Positions 26,842-40,680 of a DNA stretch of 64,000 bases are shown piece after piece. Source of the DNA: Cristatella mucedo (Eukaryota; Bryozoa; Phylactolaemata; Cristatellidae); the NCBI GenBank assembly GCA_009760855.2, contig WPIO01000118.1:461001-525000 (forward strand), written 5' to 3'. Numbering within the stretch: the first letter of the stretch is position 1; each line of letters begins with the position of its first letter. The notes under the pieces are model-generated. The model saw only the letters and a program-made list of their open reading frames with translations. It was not told the DNA's origin and did no database searches. The position numbers and the translations under genes were made by a program.

Positions 26842-29800
26842 CGTGTGTCTGAGACGTAGAATATACGTTTTCCGTTGCTGCTTGCGTGAGCGGTTGAGAC
26901 TCACGATTTTTAGTTTCCAAGCTACGGTAGCTTAACATTTTTCCAGGTGCCAAGGGGTCAGAAAAGCATACTGACAATTACCTGGCTCTTGGAGGACATT
27001 GAGGACATAAAGAAGCGCCGCCATCGACTTCAGGACAATGCGCTTGAGATGTTTCTAACGTCCGGACGGACGGCTTTGATTGCCTTTGAAAGCGAGAAGG
27101 TTATTGAGACAGTTAAATCGTTTGCTGACTGTGCATGCATGCTGCTCCTGTTTAATGTAGCAAGGGTTAGGCCTGTTTGGATGCATTTTCGATATGTAAT
27201 TCATTTGCATAACGTGCTAAGAGCACTTAATCTCTATTCAAGCGCTTCACATATGCCACGGGGCTCGAGCCGACGAGCCCGACCATCGAACACATTCACC
27301 CCGATCTTGTTTGAGGCGTGAACCTCAACCACTGGGCCAAACCAGCCTGATAGCAGTTGCAGGGAACCGGAGAAGTGCAGAAGGAATAACATAGGAAGGA
27401 TGGTGCAAGATTGGGTTCGGGAACTACCGTGTTACAGCATTTAGAGCTTTTCAATACTGTGAAGTATCTCCTGCAAGCAGTGGCTCACAAGCTCGAGTGG
27501 TGATAGCAAGCTGATGGTATGCAGTTGGTATCCACATTGACATATTGATTGTGATTTAACACTTGACCCTTAGAAAATAAATTAATACTAGCTGATTTAA
27601 CTGCCTCTTTTGTATAGCGACAGAATAGTCTTTACACCTTTCACCGCTGCTTGCAAAGGCTATACAGGATCGCCCACCGTAGGATTCGAACCCACGACAT
27701 CGGTACCGATGTCGTGAAAAGCAACCACTTTACCTAGTGTGCCATCGCGGCTCAGCAAAAATCTGATTTAACAGCCTCTTTTGTATAGCGACAGAAGAGC
27801 CTTTATGGCTACCACCGCCGCTTAGTGGCGATAAAGGATCCCCCACCACATGATTCGAACCCCCGACCTCGGGCCCAGGTCGTGAAAAGAAGCCGCCTTA
27901 CCTAGGGAGCCATCACGGCTCATGCAATCGTCACCCTTTTGATCCTAATAGCCTGTTCTAAGAGAGGCATCCAGTAAAAGGCAAGGATTTGACAGCCACA
28001 CAGTTCTGCCAGCTTGTGCTATGAATCCCTATGCACTAAAGTCAATGCAAATGGCTGCTGTCAAACATAGAGGCAGGCTCCTGTAAAGGCTTCATGTGCT
28101 GCTACAGGAAGCTCACACTGGCTACATTGTCCCTATACAGTGCTAATAATGGTAATAGCAATTTATGTATATTGGATCCCCTGGAGAGCTTAGGGCCTGT
28201 TCGTGCCCTCAGGTCCTGTGCGGTCAATAAATTAGCTGTCCCATTCCTCCGATTAAAGACCGTTGGCAGCAGAAGCTTTAGCTCTGCAGGTCCTAGACTG
28301 TGGAACTCGCTTCTACAATTCTTACGCAACGACAACTACTCTACTGCTGCCGACTATGGCTCATCCTTTTCAGTGGTCCTGAGCTGCTACTTCCATGCTA
28401 CTCACTACCTCAACAGCTCTCCTGACTCTGCTATGCTTCCCACTTTCTCTTTGTTGCATGAGACGAAGTCTGTTGGCTACCGAATGCGTACCAAAAGCCA
28501 CTTAGGCTGTGAGTGCGCTATACAAAACTGTCCTGCATAACACCCACGTAGTCTTTATGGCTTTGTGGAGTTACAGACCGAGATACATTACATTAAGGCA
28601 TCGGAAGGCTTCGGGCCTTTGAGGGCCGGGGGGCCTGGGGGGGGTCGAAGGCCTCGCAGGGCAGAATTAGCAAGCATTTGGGCCTATAATCTAGGAAGTC
28701 CTTATGCACCAATGTTGAAAGACATGCAGGCATGTTTTAAACAGGTATCCAGCTGTATCGGTTTCCATATTCGACGGTCATGAATAGTTTCAGTTTACCA
28801 GAAAATTCTATTGCAGTCAGATACTAGGCTAGAAGCGCTCGGTTTACCAGAAGAATGCCAGTCGCGGATGCTGTTGCTCGCTGTAGGAAAGAGATGCCGT
28901 GTGGCAGAAGCTGGAGGAGCTGGGCATGCTTGCAACATCGGGTGGTGCTGGTGGAAAGGCCTCGCCTGTCTTGGAGCAGGCTCAGTCGCTTTGGCTGAAT
29001 GGCCGCATGACCAACTTCGAGTACATCATGCATCTAAATACAGCAGCCGGTCGCTCGTTCAACGACCTCATGCAGTATCCGGTCTTTCCATACGTCTTGG
29101 CCGACTATGAGAGTGCCATCCTAAATCTGCACGATCCCTCGTCGTACAGGAATCTCCTGAAGCCTATCGCGTGTCAGAAGCCTGAAAATGAGAACAGGTA
29201 CATCAGTCACTACAAGGAGGTATGTTGTGTACGGGCGCACTGCCTGATCGCATCGGGCATGAGAGCCGCTGTCGCCTAACGTCTGGATGGCGCAGCAGCT
29301 CTGGCTGTGGCTTCTTTTGGGTTGCTTGCAGGTAGGATGAACAACGGAGGGTGTGCCTGCAGCTGCCGATTTTAGAGCAGCAGAGCAAAATGCAGCGCAA
29401 TGCTTTGACACTAAATTTCCTTAACGCAAAATGCTTTGATGCAAATATATTTTGAAGCATTAGCAGCACTGGTGCCATTGCGTTTAAGGCAGCAGAGGCA
29501 TCGCTGATTCTTTGGCTGCTATTGCAGAATTTGAACCATCATGGCAGCGCAGGAGGCGCTGGTGGTGGCGGCGGCGGAGGCAGATCTGCCGTGCTGGCTC
29601 CTTACCACTACGCATCACTGTATTCCAACAGTGGCGTGGTGCTGCACTACATGGTGCGCTTGCTGCCATACACACTGCTCTTCCTGCAGTACCAAGGTCA
29701 GACCCTCGGCCGTCTGCACTTGCTTGCTTTAGGAAAAAGTACCAGCTGATCTAGATGCCAAGTGTTGACGGGTCTGTGCTGCATGTGCACAATGCAATGC

Positions 29801-32800
29801 TCTGAGCCAAACCAAGGTGGCTACCCAGTACGCATTAGGACTAGTGACTTCAGTGGACTATTTAACATGCCCACCTACTAAGGACATTTGTTATCGTCTT
29901 CTATTGACATATAAATGCAAATTTACTGGCAGTGTATCTGTTTTAGTCTGTTTTTTCTGCTACCGATGTCGGCATGCTCTGTTAGATAGTGGGAATCATA
30001 GACTGACGTCTATAATATTTGTTATCGGGATAGTGCAGGATGTTGTTCTATCAAGCACAAGGGCTCGGCGAGGGACCAGGATTTGCTGAGCGCTTCATGA
30101 AGGACCATTGCTTTGCTTATAGGCCGGACTGTAGCAACTGGATAATTGCCATAAGCAAACTGAAACAACTACTAAAGCTGTCTCAATCCAAGCCGGCATC
30201 TGCTCCATTCGGTGGCTTAGCCGATTCCCTGATCAATTACACTGAACAGTTGTGGTATCTGCTGAAAAGAATCGTTAGTTCTGAAAACGTCTCTTCATTC
30301 TCCCATGGTTTTCCAATGAATTGCAAGAAAACTAGAGACAAGTATGTACGACTCTGGAAGCAAGTACAGTCAACCACGTTCATACAGTATTTACTAGAAA
30401 ACCAAGTATGGCCGACCTGGAACTATTGTATGTAGTGTAATGTATCTCCATCTGTAACTCCACAAAGCCACAAAGACTACATTGGTGTTATGCAGGAACA
30501 TTTTGCATAGAGCACTCACAGCCTAAGCGGCATTCGGTACGAATTCAGTAGCCAACTGACTTCATCTCATGCAACAAAGAGAAAGTGGGAAGCATAGCAG
30601 AGTCAGAAGAGCAGTTGAGGTAGTGAGTAGCATGGAGGTAGCAGCTCAGGACCGCTGAGAATGATGAGCCATAGTCGGAAGCAGGAGAGTAGCTGTCGTT
30701 GCATAAGAATTGTGTAAGCGAGTACCACAGTCTAGGGCATGCAGAGCCAAAGCTTCTGTCGCCAACGGTCTTTAAGCAGAGGAATGGAACGGCTAATTTA
30801 TTGTCCACAGAGTGCCTGAGGAGGCAGAAACTGGTGCCGCAGTTCAGCTAGATACAAAGGAGCCACGCCGTGGTGGGCCTTGTGGGTCAGCATAAGAACT
30901 TTGCTGTGTATCCGTTGCTCAACCGGCATCCACCCTAGCTCTTTTAGCAAAGGAGACACGTGGTCAAACCTCTGGGACTTGAAGACTAGCCTTGCAGCCA
31001 TATTCATAGTCAGCTGCAGTGGCCTAGTTGCTTTCTTTGGCAGCCCAGCCAATAGGGAGTTGCAATAATCAAGCCGTGACAGAACTAAGGAGTTAGTTAA
31101 ATTTTTTGCAAGCCTCTGTGGAAAACAGCTCGTTATCTTAGACAGGGATCTGACGTGATAGCTAGATTTCGAAGCAATCTTTTGAATGAAGCTTTTAAAA
31201 TTGAGGCAGTTGTCGAAAAGGGCACTTAAATTTCGAGCACGTGGTGATGGTCGCACAACAGCATCACCCATTAAAAGAGCAAAGCCTTTTAATCCAGCCA
31301 CACGCTTAGGGTTTCCCATGAGCAGTAGTTCGGTTTTATCGTCATTTAATTTCAAGAAGTTTTCCGACATCCACGATCGAATATCGGCAAGGCAAGCATT
31401 CAATTTTTCTGCTGCTGCAGCAGATTCCGACGGTTTGAATGACAAAAACAACCGAGCATCGTCAGCATAAAAGTGATATCCTATTCAGTGGGCCTTATCA
31501 CTTTTCCCAGAGGTTGAGTATAAATGGAGAACAGCAATAGACCGAAAACGAATCCTCGAAGGACTCCACAGATGGCCGGTCTCGTGGGTGAGATCTGACC
31601 AGCACACGACTCAGATTGAACACGATCAAACAAGTGCCATTTAAACCATGCCAGTGCCTCGTCTGCCAGACCGTACTACTGTAAATGTATTGCTGTAATA
31701 AAATAGCGAACTGACTAACGTGTATTATTTCGTGCAAGATATTAGCTTTAGCGGTTTGTATTTATGTCTATCAAAACTGTTCTCCAGCCTGCGCATCATG
31801 TAGTTTAGGAATATATGTATTTACACAGGGTATTGCAACCAACGTATCATTTTGGAATTTAGTTATAAATATTATTTAGCCAACATTCATTTGGACATTA
31901 GTGACATTAAATGTTGACATTGTTGCTGTAAATGCAGTACGTTTCAAGTTTTGCCCATTTCGATTATGTTAATGCAGATGGTAATTTCGACCTGCCTGAT
32001 CGGACGTTTCACTCACTTGCGACTTCATGGCATTTGTCCAGTGACCGGTCTCAGACTGACGTTAAAGAGCTGACTCCAGAGTTCTTTTCCATGCATGAAT
32101 TCCTTTGTAATGACGAAGGTATGCTCATTAATCGAACTCATACGTGCATGCATAGTCTCTTATTCTCGTGTAAGTACCTGAGTGCTATGGCTTACTTCTA
32201 GACTAAGATTGATGGTTGACATTCTGCCAGAATCAGCTGGTTTTTATTTTCGATGATGGGCTGTTCTTGGGATCTAACTAGCTTGGCAATACTCTGCACG
32301 TAGTTCATTAATATTTGCTTGAGAAGAGGCTGAGAAGGCACTGTCGCTGTTGGTTGTCCTGATTCTTTATGCCTGAGCCAGTAGCTTTATGCCGGTGCAG
32401 TTGTGAAGAAAAGTAGGCTATTACTGGAGTCTTAGGTTTTGCTCACTGTCAATGTCGAAACAGCTTTGGGCCAAATTTTTATAAAATACTCGTGTAAATT
32501 CAAAACGAGGATAGAGAGCATAGTGAATATTGGCTTTGTTTATCTAGGTGCTAAGCCACTGAAAAGAAGTATCGTAACATCATGACATTAAATAGCAACG
32601 GTTTTATTTTGCCTAGTACATATAGTCTTTACCTGGTTTTGATTTATAGATTTTTTATTTATGCTATCTCTATTTTAAGGCGAATCAACCAACAGCTAAG
32701 CCAATACCGTATTGTAGGTGTTGCAGTTTGTGTGTGTTCTGTTCAAATTGCGTTTACGGTTATGATCCTCAACAATTTTACTAGAGAACATCTAATCATG

Positions 32801-33816
32801 CCAGCGGTTGGTGGAGCTAAAGCAGCAGTGGTAAGTGGGTAAAGGGATGAAATCCTCCTTATTCTACTGAGATGATGGTCAGGGAAAGGAGAGAGTTCTT
32901 GTGGCTTGAGGCGTAAAGTAGAATAAACCTTTGTTTCTCATCACTAAGGTATCAAGAAGTCTAGACCTTGGTAATGTGTACAGTCTGCTAATGCTGATGT
33001 TGTCAGCATTATTGGCAAACATTTATTGCCGTTTCTTAGCGGCTGGAGCACCATGCGGAAAAGCTCCCAGGCGTAGATTAAATTAGCCCGGCTCCCAGGC
33101 TGACCACTTAGAACTCTTTCACTGGTAGATTCACTAAACAGTCTGCAGTGATACTGCAGCAGCTATTCTTGTCATCATCAGCTGACCTATTCTTTTCGAT
33201 GCTGTATGAATCATGGATTGTGATAATAAGTGCACCAACGAGCTGTATTGCCATTAGGTTTTGACTTTGGAAAGCGCCACTGTGGTGAAGTGGTGTACAA
33301 CGTGGAGCTGCCACCATGGTGCAGGAACGACCCTCGACTTTTTGTTCTGGTTCATCGTCAAGTGCTGGAGAGCGAGTTGGTGTCCTCTCGTCTGTGCCAC
33401 TGGATAGATTTGATCTTTGGATACAAGCAAACGGGAAAAGCTGCCATAGATGCTGTTAACGTCTTCCACCCTGCGGTAGGCCAGGCGAATTGATATGCTG
33501 AAGAGATGTTATCTATTTTCCTTTCATGCAAAATCTTCTAGTAGCTCTGTTGTGTTTTGCTGTGCTCATCTAAGTAATGACGTTCATAGAACTCAGTAGC
33601 AAGTGTTGTTAGCAGAAATATGCTGATGGTGTACTCTCTCTGTCTCTGTCTCTCTCTCTCTGTCTCTGTCTCTCTCTCACTCTCGGTCTCTGCCCCTCTC
33701 TTGGTCTCTCCCTCTCTCTCTTTATCTCCCTATCTCCCTCTCTGTCTCTGTGTCTCTGTCTGTCCGTCCGTCTCTCTCTCTCTCCCTCTCTCTCTATCAC
33801 TCTTGGTCTCTCCCCC

Positions 33817-33859
<43 letters not shown>

Positions 33860-34493
33860 TCCTTGCTCTCTCTCTCTCTCATCTCTCTTATCTCTCTTCC
33901 TCCTTCCCAACATCCACTCACCGACTTCCTCTTTTTTGTTCTATTGCCCTGTTGCTCTCGCTCTAACCATGAAATCGAGCCGTGCACTAGCGGAATCGTG
34001 TCCGCTTTTGCAGGACAGGGCAGAAAAGGATGCTTGAATAGGTCAACGGCAGTTCAAAATACTTTATGATGCATGAAAACTCGATGAGGCCATATGCTAG
34101 CCTTTATACTGACATATCCACCCCATCCCCCCTCCCGTCTTAGGCCACAGCATGCTCACTCTCCACAATCCAGGTCGTTGATGTTTAGCCCTGTCACAGG
34201 CCAACATGTATAGCCAATTCAAGTGAGTTGGCAGCCGTCGAGGCTCTTTTGCTGCCACATGAATGAAACCATTAAATCAGTAATATTTTTAATTTAGTGC
34301 TTGCATCTCAAGAGCTATGTGTTGGGTTTGCATCCTACCACAGGCAATCGTATTGCAAGTGGGCTAATAGTTGTTAATGCTGTATGGCTGCTATGTAGAT
34401 GACACTGTCCAATAAGCCCACTTTTTGGTTACCCATTACTCTAAAACATAGTTATTTGCTTTGAAATATGCTGCTATGAAAATTGAACACCAC

Positions 34494-34524
<31 letters not shown>

Positions 34525-37500
34525 GTTAGAGGGCTCTATGTCAGGAGGCGAGAAACTACCAGAGCTAAGGATACTCTAGATTTATTAGCCAACGTTTATG
34601 TCAACTGTCAAGGATGTGGTCGATAACTAGTTTGGTTGTGTGGGTTTTTTGAGGTGGCCACACTCCATGGCTTCTGTAAGTATACACTGGGAGATGGATA
34701 TGGCTGTAAGGCTGGTTAACAGATCCAACGAATTCACTCAAGTTTATCCTTTGCTAAAGAAGTATACACTGGGAGATGAATATGGCTGTGAGGTTGGTTA
34801 ACAGATCCAACAAATTCATTCAATTTCGTCCTTTGCTAAAGAAGTTGTGATGTCTTCATGTTGATAATCGAATTCAAAGCAAAATTCTTTCTCTAACCCA
34901 CAAAACCTGCTACGGATCGAGCCCTTGATACCTAGCTGAACAAGGGCACCATTTTCAATCGCATATTGCCCAGGCCCTCATAGGGAACTAAATTAGTTGT
35001 ACTATTTTGTCTTTAAAGCATAGGAATTATAACCGTTTGCTTTGTAGATGCTAGCCTGCTGGGACCGCTCCCTCAATTCTTATGCAACTTCGTTTTCTCT
35101 TGCTGCCAACTGTGGCACATCCTTTCTAGGCGGCCTGAGTTGCTACTTACAGGCTACTCATTTCCTCGACTGCCCTTCTGACTGAGCTTACTTCCCCATG
35201 GTCTCATTGTTACATTAGATGAAGTCCGTTGGCTTCCTTATGTGCTCCGAAAGTCGCGTGATCTGTGATTATGCTATAACGCAATCTCCTGCATAACATC
35301 CACCTAGTCTTTGAGGCATTGTGGACTGGAAGGCAAAGATACAATTACACTGGAACTGAGCTGTTATGCCTGCCTGCTGGATATGAAAGTATTACGGGTA
35401 GTGTATGGGTTATGGTGTCGTCACAAATGGCAACTATTTTCTGACCTTTCTGCTAAATAAATTGGACTGCTCATTCATAGTTTTGTATTACAGTCATATA
35501 AATATTTTTTTATACTTGTGATGCATGCGATGAAATGGATTGCTGAACTGAGATGCTGTGATGTATCTGTGATTTCTGATATCTCCAGCAAATAGAAACG
35601 TGCGAAGAACATCCGTAATCGCCCTTTAGCTTGAAAGGGTTATAAAGGGCTGCAGAATCTCTAAGACAGTATATCTCATAGTTATCAACTCAAAGCAACC
35701 CGTGCAAGCACCAACATTACACAAGGCACTAGTCTGGGCTTGCATAAATTAATGTGCAAAGATGATGAGAGAAAGACTGATGTAATGGTCAATTTCGAGA
35801 GTAATACTCTCCGAGTGTTTTGCTAGTAATTTAATGTGTGCCGAGCACCTTGCTCACTCAAGTTGAACTAGCTTTCCGACTAGCAACTTTGCTGAAGTAT
35901 GTATTTACAACAAGTCGTGTCGTCGAGTTTATTTGCCATTCATGCAGGCCTGCCTTAATTTCTGGCACTATATGTTTCTTGATAACAAAAGTGACAAGCT
36001 TTATCAGGCTATATTGGCGCATTTGTTGTCTAGTCTGCTAGATGAATGGATGTCACACGATGGCGTTTGCAGCGGAATGTTTGAGCTATGTGCATCTAAT
36101 CTCCGATATCTTGCAAGTTATGCTATGGGGCTTTCTGTTATGAATGTGGTTTATATATCGTTCTGCTCTTTATAGACCTACCATGGTCTCGACTTGGACA
36201 ACATCGAGGATGCATTGCAAAGGCGAGCGCTTGCTGTCATGATCCAAACCTACGGCCAAGTGCCGCGGCAGCTTTTCAAGCAGCCACATCCCCCTCTGGA
36301 GATCTCAGATAGTAGTCCGACGATAACCTCATTAATGGCGACAATGTCACCTTTAGCCGATTCCCAAAGCATTGAAGTGGAGTCCCTTGGAGATTCCATG
36401 ACAATAAGCAGCATTCGAAATGGCAGAAACAATGGTGGGCAGGTACTGAACTCGACCTCAGTGATGCACCTTCTGCAGTTGATTGCTTTACTGCAACTGC
36501 TTGATGAAGACTACTTTTAGAGAATGTTTCCATGTGGTAAACTGTGTCCTTGGGATCAGACCTTGCTAATAAATGTAAATGTAGTGTTCTATGAAACATT
36601 TCTTGTGAGTTTGTGGGTCAAGTTCTGCCAAGTCTTTTGTAGTTAATTTCTCGTCTTAGTAGCTGTATTACACTTTTGACTTGTCGTTTTTTTCATCAGA
36701 CTAATAGCCGGTTGTGCTAGTGTGAATCTCACTGTTTAGGATTGTGTGCTTTGCTGTTGATCGTATTATAAGATGCTTTTAACGCGATCATAAAAAATAT
36801 AAACGAACTCCAATTAATGTTATGTTGGGACAATAATAGGTTTGTTTCTCTCAGCAACCCAACTATTTTCTTTTACGAGAGCTGCACTGTAAAATTCTGC
36901 ATAATTCTGTGGAGAAATCATCAGCATTTTAGGCACGATGATGTATCAAATTACCGAGTTGACTAGGGAGGGGATAACTTGGACTGTAGAACCTCTCTTA
37001 TTCCATGCAGAATATTAGTTATACATAACCCATTAGTGTCTGTTCCTGAACTTCTCTTAGTTTCATGGTAAATAGGCGATTTTTTAAATTGAAACTCGAA
37101 CCGTGGTATAACTGTTAGCTGGCTAAACTGGCGACCTCAAAGGCTGGTTTCTCTTTAAAGTACTATCGAACCCACTGCATGTGATTGAGCCTGCAACACA
37201 CTCGTCAAGGTGCGCTTTGAATTGCAGCCCTTCTCTCCATACTTTGCATCGACCTGATTGCATCGGTTAGCAGTTGACATTTTTCTTACAACCCTTGTCT
37301 GTCTAAGTGGTCTGCTCAGGTCATATAGCTTGTCTGGGGATGCATGACTTATTGCAACAATTTTTTTTGAAAATTATTGCTGCTATCAGATTGTCTATGT
37401 TCATTTAGATGCCCGGACAAGCTGCTCTGCCCGTAATGAAAGAAGTGATTGGTTTACACTGGGGCATGTTCGTTGGATCGCCCGAATGCTCTGACCCAGT

Positions 37501-40500
37501 ACTGGTTCGGGACGAAGTTCTTCCCGAACCTGTCCATAGTCTGGTTGCATTAACGACCGGCCAAGTACTCGGCCACAGCAAGGATAAGCAGCTGATCGTA
37601 TTATTTGCACCATCTGCTACCTACAAAGGTTGGTACTAGTAAGAATTGAGGAACCCTTACATGCTAACACTTGTTGAATTTACCTACTCGTCTACATGCA
37701 CTTAGGATTGGTTCCAGCATTCATGCAACACTCACTGGGATGTTTCTATTTAGTCGCTTTTTTCTGCTTGAAGACATCGTGGTACAATAGAGTCGCAAAC
37801 TGCGGCTTTTTGTTTCACGACCAATGTATTATTGTCCAGTCGGATGTATATCTATTACATTCGATGTGTCAATTAGTTTGTTTCTGAAATCTGGCTATTT
37901 TTATGTTAAGGTACTGCAATTAAAGGTGCGTCCATATGGCCAACCGAACCTCGTTGTGCGACACTCCTTCATTGGTCAACCGTCGACAATGTTCTCCGTT
38001 GGCGGCGTAGTAAATCTTCACCAGTCACCAATTTTGTGCATCTTGCTGGCAAGGTGGCCTTACGTTTTTTAATGTTACATTTCACATGCCTGTGCTTTTG
38101 GCAGTGGCTTGATGAGCTCGCTGTCAAACGTTGTTGCATGTGTAATTAAGGCTCGTGCTTTTTATAGGTTTTCATTCCCACTGCAGTGATATAGGCCAAC
38201 GCCTAGTGGGAGATTTGCAGAGCACGAATGTCGATGACCAACTGGTGTTAGTTCAAAGTATCGGGTTTCCCCCAGGGATCTATTCTAGAACCCCTTTTTT
38301 TAAAGTTCATAATCTCCACCATTCATCGCCTGGCACAAGCAAGGCTTCTATTTCTATTGAGATGCCACTCAGTTTGAGCTCATGTTGTCATCAGGCAAGG
38401 GTCATTTTTTAATAAATGCCCAGACTCCGAAAGTCATCTACTGTCGGATAGATGCTGGCTGAGCAGTATCAAGTGGCACCAAGTTGCCTGTAAATAGGTT
38501 GGTCTTGTTCTTATTTGAGAAATTCAATTTTTGGTGAGATTCCTCCTATTCTAGTTCAAATTTTATTGAGTAAGCTTCAAGGTATGAAAAAATGGATCAA
38601 TGCTCTGGTAGAGCAGAGTGTCATTTCATTTAAGTAACAAGGCAACATTTCGGCCGTGCGTTAGGGTCATCTTGCCTAGACTTCTATAACTTCTGCTTTG
38701 CTGGTCCTTCTACATGTTAGGGTAATTTTGCCTAGACCCTCTCACCCGAAGTTCACCTCTATTCAAGCCGCGTGAGCGATGACGATTGGGATCACATGAG
38801 TCAAGCATAAGAGCAAGTCACCGGAGGTTCGAATTACGCATTTATGGGGTTAGCAGTCGTTCGAGTGGTAAGAGACACTAGATAGTTAAAACTTTAACCT
38901 TTGTGCAAGGTGTTAGTGACAAAGCTCTAGTCACGGATACTTGGGCCACCCTCACTGAGGTATGCACATCTAAGCAGTCTCAAGTTTTTCTCAATGATGT
39001 GTAGCTGAGTATCGCTAGGCTTGCCCTTGACAAGTAAGCAACCTGTGTGCATGTTTATTTCTAGAAAACTATCCGGATGCTACTGTTTGTATCGAACTAT
39101 TATTTACAATAATTAGTTACTATGCTTTCTTTTTTGTTTAATGTAATGCCTTGAAAGAAGTTTAGTTATCTTAGAATGCTATAACAATTCTATATAAATT
39201 ACTTCAATTTTATCACTATAAAACTGCCTCCCTGCTTTCCGTTTTTACTGGGTTTGTTGGAGCTGGGCCACGATGTTCCCGTATCCCATCCGGTTCTCAA
39301 TGCATTGCTTATTTTCAGGTGATAGGGAGCAGTGGGCACCCAGGTTCTTTCTCCATTATGCGACTGCATATGTAGTATCACTGCAAGGCTGCATAGTGTT
39401 TCCGAGCTTGTCCATGTATGTGCATGGCTTCGTTGGTGTGTGTGCAGCATTTCCGTGCATATGCCTGTGTGCTTGTACCACTACACGGCTCTCTGCGATC
39501 CGTATTGCATTATCCATACCAGTCTACCTTTTTCTAACTTAAGATTGCTATGCGTTGTCTGATACCGTGTAAACATTCTTGTTGGTGTGCCTGACACAGT
39601 TTATTGGCAGCACCCAGTATCAGCATCGACGCACAGCTTTCCAGCTTTGGTCTGGCTGCTCGGTCGACAGTTTTTGCTTGTGTGCTGCAGAACGTGACCG
39701 ATTTGCTGTGCACTATGTGCAGCTCGGGATTCTTGTGATGGAGCCTCTGTCTCTTTAGCCTTGATCATTTCGGCAGACGTGATCTCAGTCAGTTATCCCG
39801 CAAGTGCACCTGCTGTTGTAGGCCTCGTGCTGCGCTGTGTCCCAGTGGAGCTGCAGGCAGCTCATTCTCGGATACTTCACTGGCATCATTCAAGTATACC
39901 CTCTGCAAATCGAGGTCAGAGCAGACAAGGTCAGAGCTGTCAGCGTTGCTCTCAGACACCGGCCGTGCCTCGTGGTTGGCTAGCGACTGTCATTTTGTTA
40001 GATCATCTGTTTTAAGCGGTTTCTAGGGTTATGCGAGCAGTGCCGAGTTATTAGTGGGCTTCAGCTGAGGGGCTGCAGCTGTGCATTTGATTTGCAAAGC
40101 CCGAGGTGCGAAGCTTTTTTAATGACTTACACTCTTTATAATTCTCTTTTTCTGGCTAAAAAATAGAAATGCCATGGCTTCTCTCGAGCCGGGCCGAGCA
40201 GCTAAAACTCTTTTAGGAAATAATTCTTAAAATGATTCAGGTCCACATTTAGATTTTGAGTGCAAAACCTAGTCTGCTTGATCAATGCCAGTCAAGAGCA
40301 ATGGAGGGAATGGGAAACTGCAGTGACGAGAAGTTTCTGCAAGTTTTTTCGCATGTTTTAGTAAGTAGCTAGGCAGCCAGGATGCTTAAGCAAGCCTCGG
40401 TGAAGTGCTCGACGGCTCAAGCAAGTCTCAAGCAAAGTTCGTTTCAATCATAAATAGAGTCTTCTTCTGATTAAAGCTGTACTCCCTTTATGCCACACCA

Positions 40501-40639
40501 AGGTCCAAATTCCGCTTGATAGAGATGATGCCAATTAACCCGCTATGTTGTCTTGGCTATTTTGTAGGCTTTTTTTTACACAAGTTTGAGAAGCTGTTGC
40601 TGTAAAAATGTTACTTACAGCATCGTGCAAGTAGAGTGT

Positions 40640-40680
<41 letters not shown>

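Noticed and set aside
33620-34069. 149-codon and 95-codon frames rich in Leu and Ser
   Set aside because: They are translations of the (TC)n tract.
37824-38072. 82-codon + strand frame over the WD40 exon
   Set aside because: A different frame of the same bases starts in the right phase and carries the LYST-like [10 protein letters not shown] block, so this one is a shadow.
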